NCBI RefSeq assembly: GCF_042477335.2
Contig: NC_091262.1
Coordinates: forward strand, 37,979,001 to 38,043,000
Source: Ovis canadensis
Taxonomy: Eukaryota; Chordata; Mammalia; Artiodactyla; Bovidae
Reading direction: 5' to 3'
Length of the DNA stretch: 64,000 bases
Shown: in pieces, positions 22,371-33,605 of the stretch
How positions within the stretch are numbered: the first letter of the stretch is position 1
How the letters are laid out: each line of letters begins with the position of its first letter
Notes under the pieces: generated by a model
What the model saw: only the letters and a program-made list of their open reading frames with translations
What the model was told of the DNA's origin: nothing
The model's database searches: none
Translations under genes and position numbers: made by a program

Positions 22371-24194
22371 GTCCTTAAATCTCTAAATCCTTTAGAAATG
22401 TGTTAAGAGCTGAACTGAGCTGGGTTCATTGTTACAGTTATTGCAGATGCTTAGCGGAAGTGGAGTTACATTTTCCTTATGGCTAGTCCACTGCTGTAAC
22501 GTGTATAGCGTTTTTGGTTTTGAACATTGAATGTGATTTGCATTATAGGCGGATTTAGAGTGTGTGGCCGTTGTGTGTGTTTCAGAATTCTAAGTAGTCC
22601 TTTCTGGGTTCACCTGAAAGCTGAGACAAAGCATGAGCCTTTCACGTGGACAGTGCTGTCCGTCAGAAAGATAATAGGAGCCACATACACAATCTAAAAT
22701 TTCCTAAAAATGAGCGGGCTGCGAGTGTGCCCGTTTCACTTTTTTCACTGCGAGTCTTGAAATCTGTGTGATTTCCACATCGAGCTTTGCACCGGCCTGC
22801 GTCACATCCTCAGTGGCTGCACAAGGCGAGTGACTGCCGTGGCCGACAGCACAGAGCTGCCAGGTTGAGTCGAGTGACTCGGAAACTTGGCCGTTTGACT
22901 TGTTTTACCCCGTGAGGAAGTGAAGTGGGGTGTAGAGGAATGAATGTGAGGAATGCCCAGGAATGCCTGTGAGGTCCATGGAGACAGTCTAAAGCAATGA
23001 GAGGAGCGAGGGCAATAGAGTGAGTCCTGTCCCCCACCACCCGAACCCCGAGCCCAAGTCCAGCTTCTCTCCATAGACTTCGTTGTCATCAATGGCTTGC
23101 CATGTTTCCTCCAGAAGCTTTTCTACACCTGAGATGTAACTTCTTATTCATTATGGTTTAGAAGGGTTAGTATTGTTCTGAGTGTTTCTATTTGCTATGG
23201 AACACCTAGAGTACAAATTCTCAGAATGAAAATGTTCAAAAATGTGCGATTTTAAGGCGAGGGAATGGAGAGGATGTGCTGATCGGGCTGATGGGGGTGA
23301 ACCCATAGGCAGCTAGTTCACCGGAGCGGAGCAGGAATGATGGCAGGTGGTCCTAGAGCCAGGAAAGGGGTGGCCCAGCCCTGGGGAGGGGTCGTGACAA
23401 AGACAGAAAGCGAAGGTACTGGCCGAGAGGGACAGGGAGCCGGCAAGCCAGCAGCTCGAGGCTGCCCCTCCGTTGCTTTGAGGTCATGTCTGGGAAAACA
23501 AGGCAGGACCTGGGTGAGAGTGGGGCAGGGGGGAGATTTGCGGAGAGAAGGGTGTGAGGTGTGAGAGCGGGAGGGCGGCACGGGGCCCAGCAGGCACTCT
23601 TGCATGCGTCTCAGATGACAGAGGCGCCCTTGCGGTGTGAGGGGCCATCCCCAGAACAGCCCGAGGGCCTGTGCCCTGAGAGGAGAGCTACGGGAGGCTG
23701 GCTCTCCCGTCCCCTGGCTGCCCTGCTCACTCCTGTCTGTGCGTGTTCAGACCAGTCTGGAAAACGGAGGGCTGGGAACCCGCGAGGAAGGCACTCCTCG
23801 GCGAACTAGTACCAGTGATGACCGGTGGGGTGGACCCAGCGGCTGCGGAGCTGAAGGGTTTTATTTTCTAATTGTCCTTCAGCCTGGCTGATGGAAGCAA
23901 GGATATATTTTTGTAATTTTCAGTTTTTGTCTCTGACTCCATCAGCGCACCCTTGTGAATACCTCATAGGATTGCCTTCCATCCACGCTGAGACCTGAAT
24001 GTCACCAGGCCATCTAGGAACTGGATTCTCCTCCTGCCCATTTCTTCCGTACTGCTCGCTTAAGAGATGGCAGTGTCTCATAAGCATGGCCCATTTGTCC
24101 AAAGTCAGGGCTTCCATGTAAAATTGTGTTCAGTTCCTGATAGACTTGAGGTGCCCAGAATGTTGCTGACGAGACGTGGTCCTCTCGTGCCCAG
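22371..24194. other. Intronic sequence, expected exons missing
   Basis: 1.8 kb. About 22640-22690 has DNA-transposon-like wording (AGAAAGATAATAGGAGCCAC). A minus-strand frame at 23920-24117 has no recognisable relative. Two PPFIA1 exons expected here are absent. Confidence 0.45.
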
Positions 24195-24418
24195 GTGCAG
24201 CCCCTGAAAGATCAGGACCGGGAGCTCGAGCAGCAAGCCAGCGTGCTGGCCAACCTTGGCCAGCTGTTCGAGAGTGACAAGGGCGTGTCAGATGGCGAGG
24301 GCGACCGGGACACCCTCTTCAGCGCGCCCGCTCTGCTGTCGCCCAGCGGGCCGGCTGTAGCCAAGACTCTGGCCATGAGGATTCAGGAGCAGCTGGACAA
24401 GATCAACGAAGAGATCTG
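24195..24418 (+). CDS. PPFIA1: Liprin-alpha-1-like exon (QQASVLAN, LAMxxQEQLD)
   Basis: 224 bases from a GTGCCCAG acceptor to a TG/GTGGGT donor, entering in phase 0 and leaving in phase 2. Blocks QQASVLANLGQ, VSDGEGDRDTLFS, LLSPSGPA and TLAMRIQEQLDKINEEI match liprin-alpha-1. The codon split with the next exon reads TGG (Trp) where the family has AGG (Arg). About a quarter of residues differ. It encodes the acidic linker after the first coiled coil and the start of the second helix. Confidence 0.93.
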
Positions 24419-26216
24419 GTGGGTGTGCCTGAGCCCAGCTCCCCGGAGGCTCGGCTTCTCTGAGGAGCTGTCTTCTGCTTAGAGAAGTCTGAGTGTTCCA
24501 TAGTGAGAAAACTGACTTCAGGTCTGCTTCGAGAATTTTCAGTTCTGAGATTGCCCTTGATTATAGAGCTCAGTCAGCCAGGGCATTCTGTCCACAGTGT
24601 GGTGTCAGCACTCTGTGGGGGGGCATTGTGGGGTGTCCCCCCCTCAGCTCTGGGCCCCAAGGTGAGTGAGGTGCCGAGGCGGTGTCCCCTTGTGGCCCGT
24701 GCACCCTCTAGCACTGAGGGTTTGCCCTCGTGTGTCCCTCGGAGCCTTCTACGTTCTGGTGAAAAGCCACCTGGAACAGAAAAGCTGGGGTTCTGGGCTT
24801 GGCAAATTCCCACTCAGATCTGCATTTTCCTTTTTAACTTAATACATTGTGAAGATTGGCTTGTTGTAAGACAGTGATCCAAGGACATGTGTTTGAATTT
24901 TTCTCATCTCATCAGTATATTTAAAATGTTTTCTTTAGACCCAGTCTTGGCAGTTAGAACAGTTTACAAAACAGGATAGAACCCAAAGGCCCGCCTCGTG
25001 GTGAGCAGGGGGCCCTGGGTCTGGGTGCAGCCGGGTGGCTGGGGCCCCGAGGCCTGCCTGGTGCCACACCCGCACAGCTGTGCCTCCTGTCCCGTGTCCA
25101 CGTTCAGAGTGGCCGCAGGCCGGTGACCCTGCACAGGACCTGGCAGAGCTGCTGCTCAGATTGTTCTCATCCCGTCACCCCTGGCAAGGTGCCCGTTCCT
25201 GCCGGTTGAGTGCGAGGGGCTCGGGGAAAAGGCCGGGGTGAATGGCACAACCAGCAAACGCAGATGGTGCCGCCTGTACTTTTGACGCCGAGACAGACTA
25301 CTTTGTGGGCCGTGTTTGAGCACAGACAAGCTCAGAAAGATTGTCTTTCCTCATCCCCGTAGGAAATTTCGAACACTTCTGTATTAATATTTTTATTTTT
25401 AGAGCAAGTTGTCAGGTAAAAATGATTTTTCCTTATGCAACAAGTTGACTTGATGTAAATGGTAAATTCTGTCCATCAACTTGTCAACAGTGAAAAACTT
25501 TCAAGATGTATAAGTAGAAGTGAAACTGGAGAGTTTACTACCTGTAAGGATCTTGTATTTTAATTGGAAAATCATTTTATTTGCATAATCATGCATTGAA
25601 TCTGTATATAAAATCATCCATGACACATTAGGGGAGAAGAGCAGTAACTGAATTCTAGGTCAATGCAGCACATTGACCTGAATCCAGAAACTCACACAAA
25701 GCTGGTGGAGAACTTCATCAAGTGATGCGTTTGCACATACACAAGCTTAAAACAGAATGAAAAGTGCAACTCAGCACTTCATCTGGTCTGGAGACGTGTG
25801 TAGAAACTCCAGCTTGCTCGTGAATGGCTGTTTTGGTTATACGGAGTTCTGGATTCCCAGTGGAAAAGCTCTGAGGCACTCACGTGCATCTCTGCCCTGA
25901 GAGCAGGGAAGGTAAAGGTGGTCAGCTTCAGGTATCTCCTCACAGGGAGAGTCACCACCCAGGCCCCATCAGAATGTTAGAGTCAGTAAGTCAAATCAAA
26001 CGTGAATGATGAGGGGCCACTTTGTAAGACTCAATGATAAGTAATTCTAAGTTTGAGAATATTCCAAAGAGGGAACGCTGAACCTTTTTGCTGAGATGTT
26101 AATTGAGCAACTCTTCCTGGAATTTGCTAATCGTGACACAGAATGCAAGCCCACATTTGCTGTCCAGACATGTTCCTCTGCTGACAAAGGCAGGTGATGA
26201 TTTTATTCTGTTTTAG
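24419..26216. other. Intronic sequence
   Basis: 1.8 kb without a recognisable exon, SINE or LINE; AT-rich from 25300. Confidence 0.5.
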
Positions 26217-26448
26217 GTTGATCCAAAAAGACAAGGAGAACACGGATCAGCGGGCGGAGGGGATTGAGAGCAGGGTGGGCAGTGGGAGCTTCAGCAACCT
26301 TCGGCGCTTTGAATCCTCGAGCTCCCTCAACCTGGATCCCGCCTCCTCGCATGCCGGCTCCTTCCCGCCCAGCAGAGGGCGCTCCATGCCCGAAAGGAGG
26401 CAGCCCAGCCCTGAGCCAGAAGAAGACAAGCTGGGCTTCATGACTCTG
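26217..26448 (+). CDS. PPFIA1: Liprin-alpha-1-like exon (LIQxxKENT to MTL)
   Basis: 232 bases, acceptor CTGTTTTAG, donor CTG/GTATGT, entering in phase 2 and leaving in phase 0. LIQKDKENTDQRAEGIESRV and GSGSFSNLRRF match liprin-alpha-1, then a Ser/Pro-rich linker (SSSLNLDPASS, PPSRGRSMP) and the closing KLGFMTL (family RLGVMTL). The Ser-Pro linker is the least conserved part, as in the family. Frame stays open across both split codons. Confidence 0.93.
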
Positions 26449-26597
26449 GTATGTGTCTGCCTCCTCTCTGCCGCGTCCCTCCCGGAGCACACTGGTTTTC
26501 TTTTGTTTGTTTGTTTTTTCTCTTTTTACCCAGAAGAAAATCAGGTACATTTGCTCGCTCAGAGGTCTAAGATTTTTAAAACTGCCTAGTCTTGAAT

Positions 26598-26797
26598 CGG
26601 GCTTCCCTAGTGCCTCAGACGGTAAAGCGTCTGTGTGCAGTGCAGGAGACCCGGGTTCGATCCCTGGGTTGGGAAGATCCCCTGGAGAAGGAAATGGTAG
26701 CCCACTCGGGTATTCTTGCCTGGAAAATCCCATGGACGGCGAAGCCTGGTAGGCCACTGTCCATGGGGCCGCAAAGAGTCGGACACGACTGAGCGAA
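26598..26797 (+). mobile_element. Bov-tA SINE
   Basis: Sense copy: GGGCTTCCCTAGTGCCTCAG, CCCGGGTTCGATCCCTGGGT (B-box), CTGGAGAAGGAAATGG and AGAGTCGGACACGACTGAGC. Confidence 0.95.
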
Positions 26798-26799
26798 AT

Positions 26800-28493
26800 C
26801 ATTCCATAATCACACAGCGACAAATGAGTCTTGATATTTGGACCCCTGGCTTAGGAATCTCAACTGGTCTGCTCGCTGATGGGCCTGGCCGCACGCTCAG
26901 GCCAGCTCTGCGTGTGAAACCAGGTTAAAAGCCCGCTGCCCCAGGGCCCCAGTGAAGAAGTCTAGCTTCCTCACTCTTCCGAGTCTGAAAACGGGATGAC
27001 GACCTAGGGCTTTTGGTGACAGAGTGTGCGGCTCTAAAGCACATGTTCCAGCTTTCTTCCATGTTTAGCTTAGGTTTTGCGAGTGCATTGCTGTTTACCC
27101 CATGAACTCATGTTTACAACACTCTGCTTTGTAACTGCGCTTGTATTTTCACTTTTTTTTGGTTACCACCCGTTTCATGTTAGCTGCATTGTTAGTCGGC
27201 ATATAATTAAATTAACTGTGAATCATTTAGCGGCATGTGAAGTGGTAACTAGTCCATTTTGTGGTCTTTGGAGACACTTTTTATAATTTGCTTCGTTGGC
27301 TAATTAGTTGATATTTAAAATTCTGTGACGATTTCTCTGTAGTTTCACGATTGATTTCTTTCCGAGTGTTTGTAAAAGAACAGTTCTGTATATTTTGTCC
27401 TGCTGTTGGAGTTCTCTGACGGTGTGTCTGCTTTCATCAGTGGTTTTGATTTCCTGGCTCATCCTGTTGTCTGCTCAGTGGTTGTCAATCCAGACCCCAG
27501 CTTCCCACCACTGCCCCGCCTCGCCCCCGAGGCTGCAGCTGACCCATCCGTCTCCCCTTCCCCGTCCTCCCACCTGCTCTGGTCATAGCAGTGCTGTGGT
27601 CCACAGCAGGCGTCCCCTTAGTCGGGTTTGTGCTTTGTCTTCATGTCTCATCAAATGGTGTTTTCCCCCATAGCAGTAAGTTTGAATTAGCATAGCACTA
27701 TGCAGTTACAAGCGTAATGCAGATGGATCCTAAACTGCATATCATGTGTCATTCATAAATGAGATTATCCTTACCTAAAGAAATGATCTTCTTCAGTGTA
27801 GAATTAATGGACTTTTGACACAATATCCTTTCTGTGTTGGTGCTTGTTTTTAAGACTATAAATCTCATCAGCTTTTGCACAGTTAATGTCTCTGCTAGAC
27901 TCTTTAAAAAGCATCTTCTATGGTTAATAAAATATAAAGACTGCACCTGCTATTATGCTAGCTTTCTCTCTTACATATTTTCACAGGGAACCTGCTTTAA
28001 TACATTCATTTTGAGAACTTTTAAATCAAATTCTAGGTAAGAATTTTGTGTTAATGTCCAATAGATGGTTCGATTTGTTCAGTGTTCAAATAGGTATTAT
28101 GGTAACTTCCTCATCAGTTAAATTACTATTTTAAAGTATAACATGTTTTCTATGAAGAGAAACTAACTTATAGAGAAGTTTGGCTGAGAATAGACAACTG
28201 TTAAGGGCCTTTATTGTACAGAATGCTGTGCTTTAATAGATCATGATGTTGTAATAGAATTGTATCTTCCTGAGTAATAATTTATAGTGTTTCTCTAGTA
28301 AATCTTGAATAGCTTATTTAATTTCTGTGGTCAAAAGAAATGTTCTGTTTCCAGTTACATGTTCCCTAATGTTCATCTCACTTACATGTTTGCCATCATT
28401 TTTGGTATGCTGTGTTTGTACTGAATCTTGAATTTTTAGCTTCAAAATCGCAAGAAATCTGGTTTCTCTCCTTTCTTTGCATGCATCTATCAG
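26800..28493. other. Intronic AT-rich sequence
   Basis: 1.7 kb of intron without a recognised element or exon. Confidence 0.5.
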
Positions 28494-28523
28494 CCTAGTG
28501 ATTTAAGGAAGCATCGTCGAAAG
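28494..28523 (+). CDS. PPFIA1: Liprin-alpha mini-exon PSDLRKHRRK
   Basis: Thirty bases encode PSDLRKHRRK, identical to the small alternative exon used by liprin-alpha proteins. Acceptor CTATCAG and donor AAG/GTGAAC; phase 0 both ends, so inclusion or skipping both keep frame. Perfect protein conservation in an otherwise diverged copy is notable. Too short for ordinary gene prediction. Confidence 0.93.
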
Positions 28524-28814
28524 GTGAACTATTTAGTAATTTAGCATGCCTCTGTTTCTCTGTGAAGTATTAGAGAGTCCTTATCATTTTACATGAATGA
28601 ACACTGTGTGGTTATGTACTGGTGAATAATTGACATTTTAATGGAAGTAATGAAACTCACCCACCACTGGGTGCTGATGGTTCTGTTGGAAATAGGTCAT
28701 TTGTTGGGACAATTGTAACAGTTTGCCGGTCTCCCACTTGTCTGCCTTCTAATCATCTCATGCTTATTTATAATAGACACAGTATTATTTACTATTTTAA
28801 AATTTTCCTTTACT

Positions 28815-28935
28815 TATGTTTTTGGCCATGGTGCACAGCTTATGGGATCTTAATTCCCCAACCAGGGATCAGACCAGTGTCCTGGCAGTGAAAGTGCCAA
28901 GTCCTAACGTCTTGACCACTGTGGAATTTCCGCTT
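28815..28935 (-). mobile_element. CHR-type tRNA SINE (antisense)
   Basis: TTTTTGGCCATGGTGCACAG, TTCCCCAACCAGGGATCAGA and CTTGACCACTGTGGAATTTC mark an antisense copy. Confidence 0.78.
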
Positions 28936-29018
28936 AGAGTTTTTTTTTAAACAAATGACTGAATCAGAGCCATAGAAGTTAGATTTGGGGGAAGCCAATT
29001 TAATGACGGTGGGTAGCA

Positions 29019-29215
29019 GTGTGCAGGAGACTTTGTGTGCCAGGCACCGTATCGAGTGCTTTCCGAGTCTGTCATCTAATCCCGCAGACGCCAGGTGAGG
29101 TCCAGGCTGCTGTTATCCCCATTCAGCAGACAGGGACACTGAGGCTTAGAGAGGCCGAGCACCGTGCCCAGGCTCCCACACCCAGCAGTGTGGTTCGGAG
29201 TGGTCAGATCAGAGC
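29019..29215 (+). mobile_element. MIR SINE
   Basis: GTGCCAGGCACCGTATCGAG, TTATCCCCATTCAGCAGACA and GACACTGAGGCTTAGAGAGG are the conserved MIR core. Confidence 0.8.
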
Positions 29216-30269
29216 CGGGACACTTCCTGTGGTGCCGTCCAGCCCGCTTTGCTCCAGAGGTTCTCGTGTCCATCACGGCATCCCTGATGGAGGGAGCATC
29301 AGGAGGGAGCTCGCTGCCTCTCCCGTTTGGTCACTTGGTTGAGCCCCTGTTGTTGGAGTCCAGTGCCCTGAGGCTGGCCTTCCTTGTCCCTCTCCCACTC
29401 CCAGCCCGCTGATGGAGCACTCCTGGGGCCTTCCTGCAGGACTCGGGCAGCCGTGCTCCAGTTCAGGCAGCTCAGTGCCCGGGAGCCCTTCTGCTGGGCA
29501 CAGCAGAGCAGCGCCATCACCCTGGGGTTGGTGCCCTGGGTGTGCCGCTCGCCCGCTCTGTGGTCTGCTTTGCCCTCCTGGTAAGTGAGGACACGGCACT
29601 GCCCATCCTAGTCACGTGGGCACCAGTGGGGCGGCTCCCATCCTGGGGGAGGGCGGCCAGGCTGCGGACCCAGAGCCTTCCTTAGGAGGAGGCCCGGGGG
29701 AAGGGGCTGGCCGTGGTCCCTGACTCTAAGGCAGGTGTTTGTCTCCACTGAGTCCACAGTCAACCCAGGTGTGTCCCTTCCCTGCTCTGTTCTTTGTTGT
29801 TTTCTGATTTTTATAAGTGCTTATTGTAACTTGAATTTGAGACTGATCCGTGTTCAGTTCCATGTGGATAATTTCTAGCCTTTGTAGCCTTCTGTTGTCT
29901 GAGGTTTCTTGGTAGAGGTCAGGGGAGGGTGCCCAGCTTATCCAGCTGCTGTTAAATGAGTTCAGCTGTATTTTGCACTAAGTCACTTTGTTGTCACCAA
30001 GCTCCTGTGGGGCTGCACGGGACCAGTGTTCTTTACAGAATCCCATTAAAAAAGGACTGGTTAGTTGATTAAAACAACACACTCATTGTTTATAAAAATA
30101 CTTGCCATGCATGGTTCCTCAAAGCTCCCCTGCTTAACCACACACCCAAATGTATAAGTGAGGCCTGCCTGGACCCCGAGGGGTTCATCTGTTCCCCACA
30201 CTGTTGCCACCCGTGTCTTTCCTATCTTCAGACCCAGGACTAGCGGAAGAGCTGGGAGTCCAGGCGAGA

Positions 30270-30460
30270 TCATCTTTTTCTTTTTTTTAATTAGTTTATT
30301 TTTTAATGGAAGGAAAATTGCTTTACAGAATTTTGTTCTTTTCTGTCAAACCTCAACATGAACCATCCATAGGTACACATACATCCCTTCCCTTTTGAAC
30401 CTCCCTCCCATCTCCCTCCCCACCCCACCCCTTCTAGGTTGATACAAGATTATTTCTTAG
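30270..30460 (-). mobile_element. L1 3' fragment (antisense)
   Basis: AAAATTGCTTTACAGAATTT, CTCAACATGAACCATCCATA and CCTCCCTCCCATCTCCCTCC are the usual antisense ruminant L1 3' end. Confidence 0.75.
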
Positions 30461-31151
30461 TGAAGACCTAGGAGAGCTTCATGTAAACCACCGGGAGCAA
30501 ATGACACTCCAACTGGGTGTAAGCACTTCAGTGTGTAGCCCCCGGTCTGTATGTTACTGAGAAATACAAGCCAGACACATGGTGTTTGCATGGAGGGCTT
30601 AGGTACCTTTTCTGTGTTTGACTTGTTGTCATGGGTTCAGTAACCTGCATCATCACTACAAATGATCTTGGGTGGTGGTACAAGCTGTTTCCTTTTCTCC
30701 TTCAAATAGAAAGGTCTGGACGGCTTTGCTGAGAGGTTTCTTACTCTTGCTAGTGGTGCCTCCGAGCAGCATCTGACGATGAGCACAGTCCTTTCATCAG
30801 GGCAGTTCATGCCATGCAGGGTTCTCGGTGCTGGCGTGGCTCTGCTGTCCTGCCTGGCAGGACCATCTGGTTGCTGGATTTCAGGGAGTGCAGAGCCCGG
30901 CTGCAGGGAGGCTCCCGTCCGGGGTCTCTGCACTCAGTGGGGTGCTCTCGCTGCTCCACGGCCCGGCTTCTCTTGAACAAACAGTCCTTTAAGATGGCAT
31001 TAAGTTAGAACAAGGCATTTTTTTGTATTTGGCGGATAGCATAGCTAATATATTTTCAAGTAAGTTTCTGGTTATAATGTAAAGCCTGTGTGATAGCCTT
31101 TTTTGACACAGTCTATTGTTAGCCAATTTTACACTTACCTCACTCCCTCAG

Positions 31152-31294
31152 CTGCCAGCTATACAGGAAGAGGTAGAAGATGACACCATCAAATGTGAAA
31201 CCTCGACCTCCACCTCGCTGCGGTCCTTTCATCTGGACCGGCTCACGGGCTCACTGCACATAGCCAGTGACGAGGACATCAGGGACGCCGACAA
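31152..31294 (+). CDS. PPFIA1: Liprin-alpha-1-like exon (TIKCETS)
   Basis: 143 bases, acceptor CTCCCTCAG, donor AA/GTAAGG, entering phase 0 and leaving phase 2. TIKCETS, HLDRLTGSLH and DEDIRD match the alpha-1 linker (TIKCETSPPSSPRALRLDRL, HEDIRD). The proline-directed Ser-Pro sites of the family segment SPPSSPRAL are lost (STSTSLRSF), so possible phosphorylation sites are gone. Two short in-frame length differences are visible relative to human. Open. Confidence 0.9.
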
Positions 31295-32145
31295 GTAAGG
31301 GGCCTGCTCGCCTCGTCGTCAGTTTCAGGAGCCCTGTGCCTCTTGTCTTGAAAGAGTTGCAAGGATGGTTGTAAAGGAATCCCACTGGATTCGGTGCCTG
31401 TGTTTAGTGGTGAACTTCAGGTGCTGGGGGAGAAGAGCTCAGTGACCTCAGTGATTTTAGAAAACATCTGTCTCTACGTGTTGACTCCTGTGGGAGGTCT
31501 CTTCCTGCTCTTGCTAGAGGTCTGCCAGGCCTGGGGCGAGTTCCTGATGGTTACGGCTCCGTGCCTCTCGGCTTTGCTCTTGAGGGTCCCTCCCTCTTCC
31601 CCAGGGGTCTCCTCTCAGGAGACTGTCTGTCCCCTCCTGTGACTGACACTGTTCTCATTCAGACCCCCACCTGCTGAGCTCCCGTCGTGAGCCAGGCAGC
31701 ACTCGATGGAGGGCACATGTGGTCACCTGACCAGCAGCCCTGCACAGTGACCATCACTCTCCTGCCATGGCCGAGGACGGTCACCCTGCAGGAGGCGGGG
31801 GGAACTGCCCAGAACTGGGGAGCTCGCCTTCTCTGGGAGCGTCGTCACCTGCCCAGCAGCGACCCTGAGGGAGGGTCTGGGCGCCCTCTGCACCAGCTCT
31901 TCTGGAGTGAAGACCTCCCTCCTTGGGGGAGGGCTCCAGTCAGAGAATCTCAGCTTCCTGGGCCATTGGTTGTGGCCGGAAGCCTGCATTGCTCGTGTGG
32001 AGTGTGAGTGGTGAAGGAGACTCCACTGTCTGCTGCGAGGTTGAGGCGTGGGTGTTGCTGGGTGGCCGGTTCTATCAGTAGGTCTTATGGAGGGGTGTGT
32101 GTTTGCACAAGGGTGCCTGTTAAAGGTCATTTTCTCTCCCTGAAG
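31295..32145. other. Intronic sequence
   Basis: GC-rich intron; frames on both strands lack support. Confidence 0.5.
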
Positions 32146-32306
32146 TGCGACAGGCTCTCAGGACGGTCCCAGGGGCAACCCCAGCAACAGCAACAGCAGC
32201 CAGAAAGCCCCAAAGAAGAAGGGCATCAAGTCTTCCATCGGTCGTTGGTTTGGCAAGAAGGAAAAGAGCCGGCCTGGACACACCAGCAAGGAGGCGTTAG
32301 GACCAG
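32146..32306 (+). CDS. PPFIA1: Liprin-alpha-1-like exon (KAPKKKGIKSSIGR)
   Basis: 161 bases, acceptor CCCTGAAG, donor CCAG/GTGGGT, entering phase 2 and leaving phase 1. ATGSQDGP, NSNSSQKAPKKKGIKSSIGR and FGKKEKSRPGHTSKEALG match liprin-alpha-1. The family DSLH is missing from NSSQDSLHKAP, a 12-base in-frame loss, and the invariant Leu of IGRLFGKKEK is Trp. This is the last exon with family similarity. If the donor is not used, translation reads through to a TGA at about 32467. Confidence 0.92.
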
Positions 32307-33210
32307 GTGGGTGCTTCACCGTTCAGAGGGAGGAGGGTCTGCATGTATGTCCCTTCTGTGTCTCCCCCGCTGTCCCCACGTGGCTCCTGTCACTCACGCT
32401 AGGTGTCCTTCTGGGAGGAGTGGAGGAGGCGTCTGTCTTCTCTAGGGTCCGAGATGATCAGATCAGTTGATGAGTGGATGGGTGGACGGGTGGATGAACA
32501 GATGGCTGGCTGGATGGGTGGATGAACGGAGCATGGAATGAGTAAAGCAGATGCTTACTCCGATGAGAAACGTATTCTACGAAACGGATTGAGTAGGAGC
32601 CGGGCAATGACTGTTTCCTCCAGAACAGTGACAAGTGTTTGGAAACGGCCTAAGTGCTCATCAGAGAGGAGGGAGGTACGATCTGTGGGCACCCCACAAG
32701 GAACAGCATCCGCTCCTTCCTGCCACTTTCCCCATCCCCAGGAGCTCATGAGGGGTTCTTCCCATGCCCCCCACCCCAGCCCACAGCCACGCAGGTCCTC
32801 CTGGGGTCTCCTCATCACACAGTGTTATCATCAGGCCCCCGTCTCTCTCGGCTTCATCTCCTTAAGGACAGGGTATGTTCCTGCCTCTTCAGCCAGATAT
32901 TTGTTGAGTGTCTTCTTTTTGCTGGGTGTGGGATTTACAGGGTGAGTAAAACAATGTGGTCTGGAGCACAGTGAAGGGAGAAGAGAGAAAAAGGAGCAGA
33001 TTATTCAGTGCTATCCCTCTTGTTAGTAAATACAACACTGAGATGGATGGTGCATTGGTTGTATATCAGATGCTGTGTGTGCCCCTTACCAAGCAGGTGC
33101 TGCCACCTCCCGATTTACAGGGGAGGAGACAGTGATGGTCGCGCGGTGAGGCAGTGGTGAGGGCCAGTTCACATCCATGCAGTGGGACCATGCACTTTGC
33201 CGAGCCCCAG
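32307..33210. other. Sequence downstream of last liprin-like exon
   Basis: No PPFIA1 SAM-domain exon is visible. A degenerate TGGA tract lies at 32464-32530 and a MIR-like patch at about 33060-33170. Confidence 0.45.
32464..32530 (+). repeat. Degenerate (TGGA)n tetranucleotide tract
   Basis: GATGAGTGGATGGGTGGACG and GGCTGGCTGGATGGGTGGAT show repeated TGGA/TGGG units. Confidence 0.85.
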
Positions 33211-33229
33211 CCACCTCTCTGGTGGATGC

Positions 33230-33380
33230 AGTAGGAATGAGATGGTTCTATGGCATCACTGATTCGATGGACATGAGTTTGAGCAACCCTCAGGAGACAG
33301 TGACTTACAGCAAAGCCTGGAGTGCTGCAGTCCACGGAGCGGCAAAGAGCTGGACACAACTGAGTGACTGAACTAAAACC
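33230..33380 (+). mobile_element. BovB LINE 3' end fragment
   Basis: GAATGAGATGGTTCTATGGC, GATGGACATGAGTTTGAGCA and GACACAACTGAGTGACTGAA, a diverged BovB end. Confidence 0.8.
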
Positions 33381-33385
33381 TGAGT

Positions 33386-33605
33386 GTGTGCTAAACTGCT
33401 TCAGTCGTGTCTGACTCTTTGTGACCCCAGGGACTGTAGCCCAGTAGCTCCTCTGTCCATGGGATTCTCCAGGCAAGAATACTGGAGTGGGTTGCCATGC
33501 CCTTCTCCAGGGCATCTTCTCAGCCCAGGGATCGAACCCACATCTCTCGTTATCTCTTGCAGTGGCAGGCAGGATGTTTACCGCTAGCGCCACCTGGAAA
33601 GCCCC
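33386..33605 (-). mobile_element. Bov-tA SINE (antisense)
   Basis: TTTGTGACCCCAGGGACTGT, GGCAAGAATACTGGAGTGGG and GCGCCACCTGGAAAGCCCC mark a complete antisense copy. Confidence 0.92.

Larger units (their letters stand above)
28524..31151. other. Intron with CHR, MIR and L1 pieces
   Basis: Contains a CHR-type SINE (28815-28935), a MIR (29019-29215) and an L1 3' piece (30270-30460). Open frames at 29019-29600 on both strands are accidents of GC-rich sequence. Confidence 0.5.

Noticed and set aside
26203..26823. 206-codon minus-strand frame
   Set aside because: It is the shadow of a real liprin-like exon joined to an antisense Bov-tA SINE.
9082..32306. Idea that this is the functional PPFIA1 orthologue
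   Set aside because: Several coding exons were not found, one acceptor is destroyed, and replacements occur at many sites that are invariant among mammalian liprin-alpha proteins.
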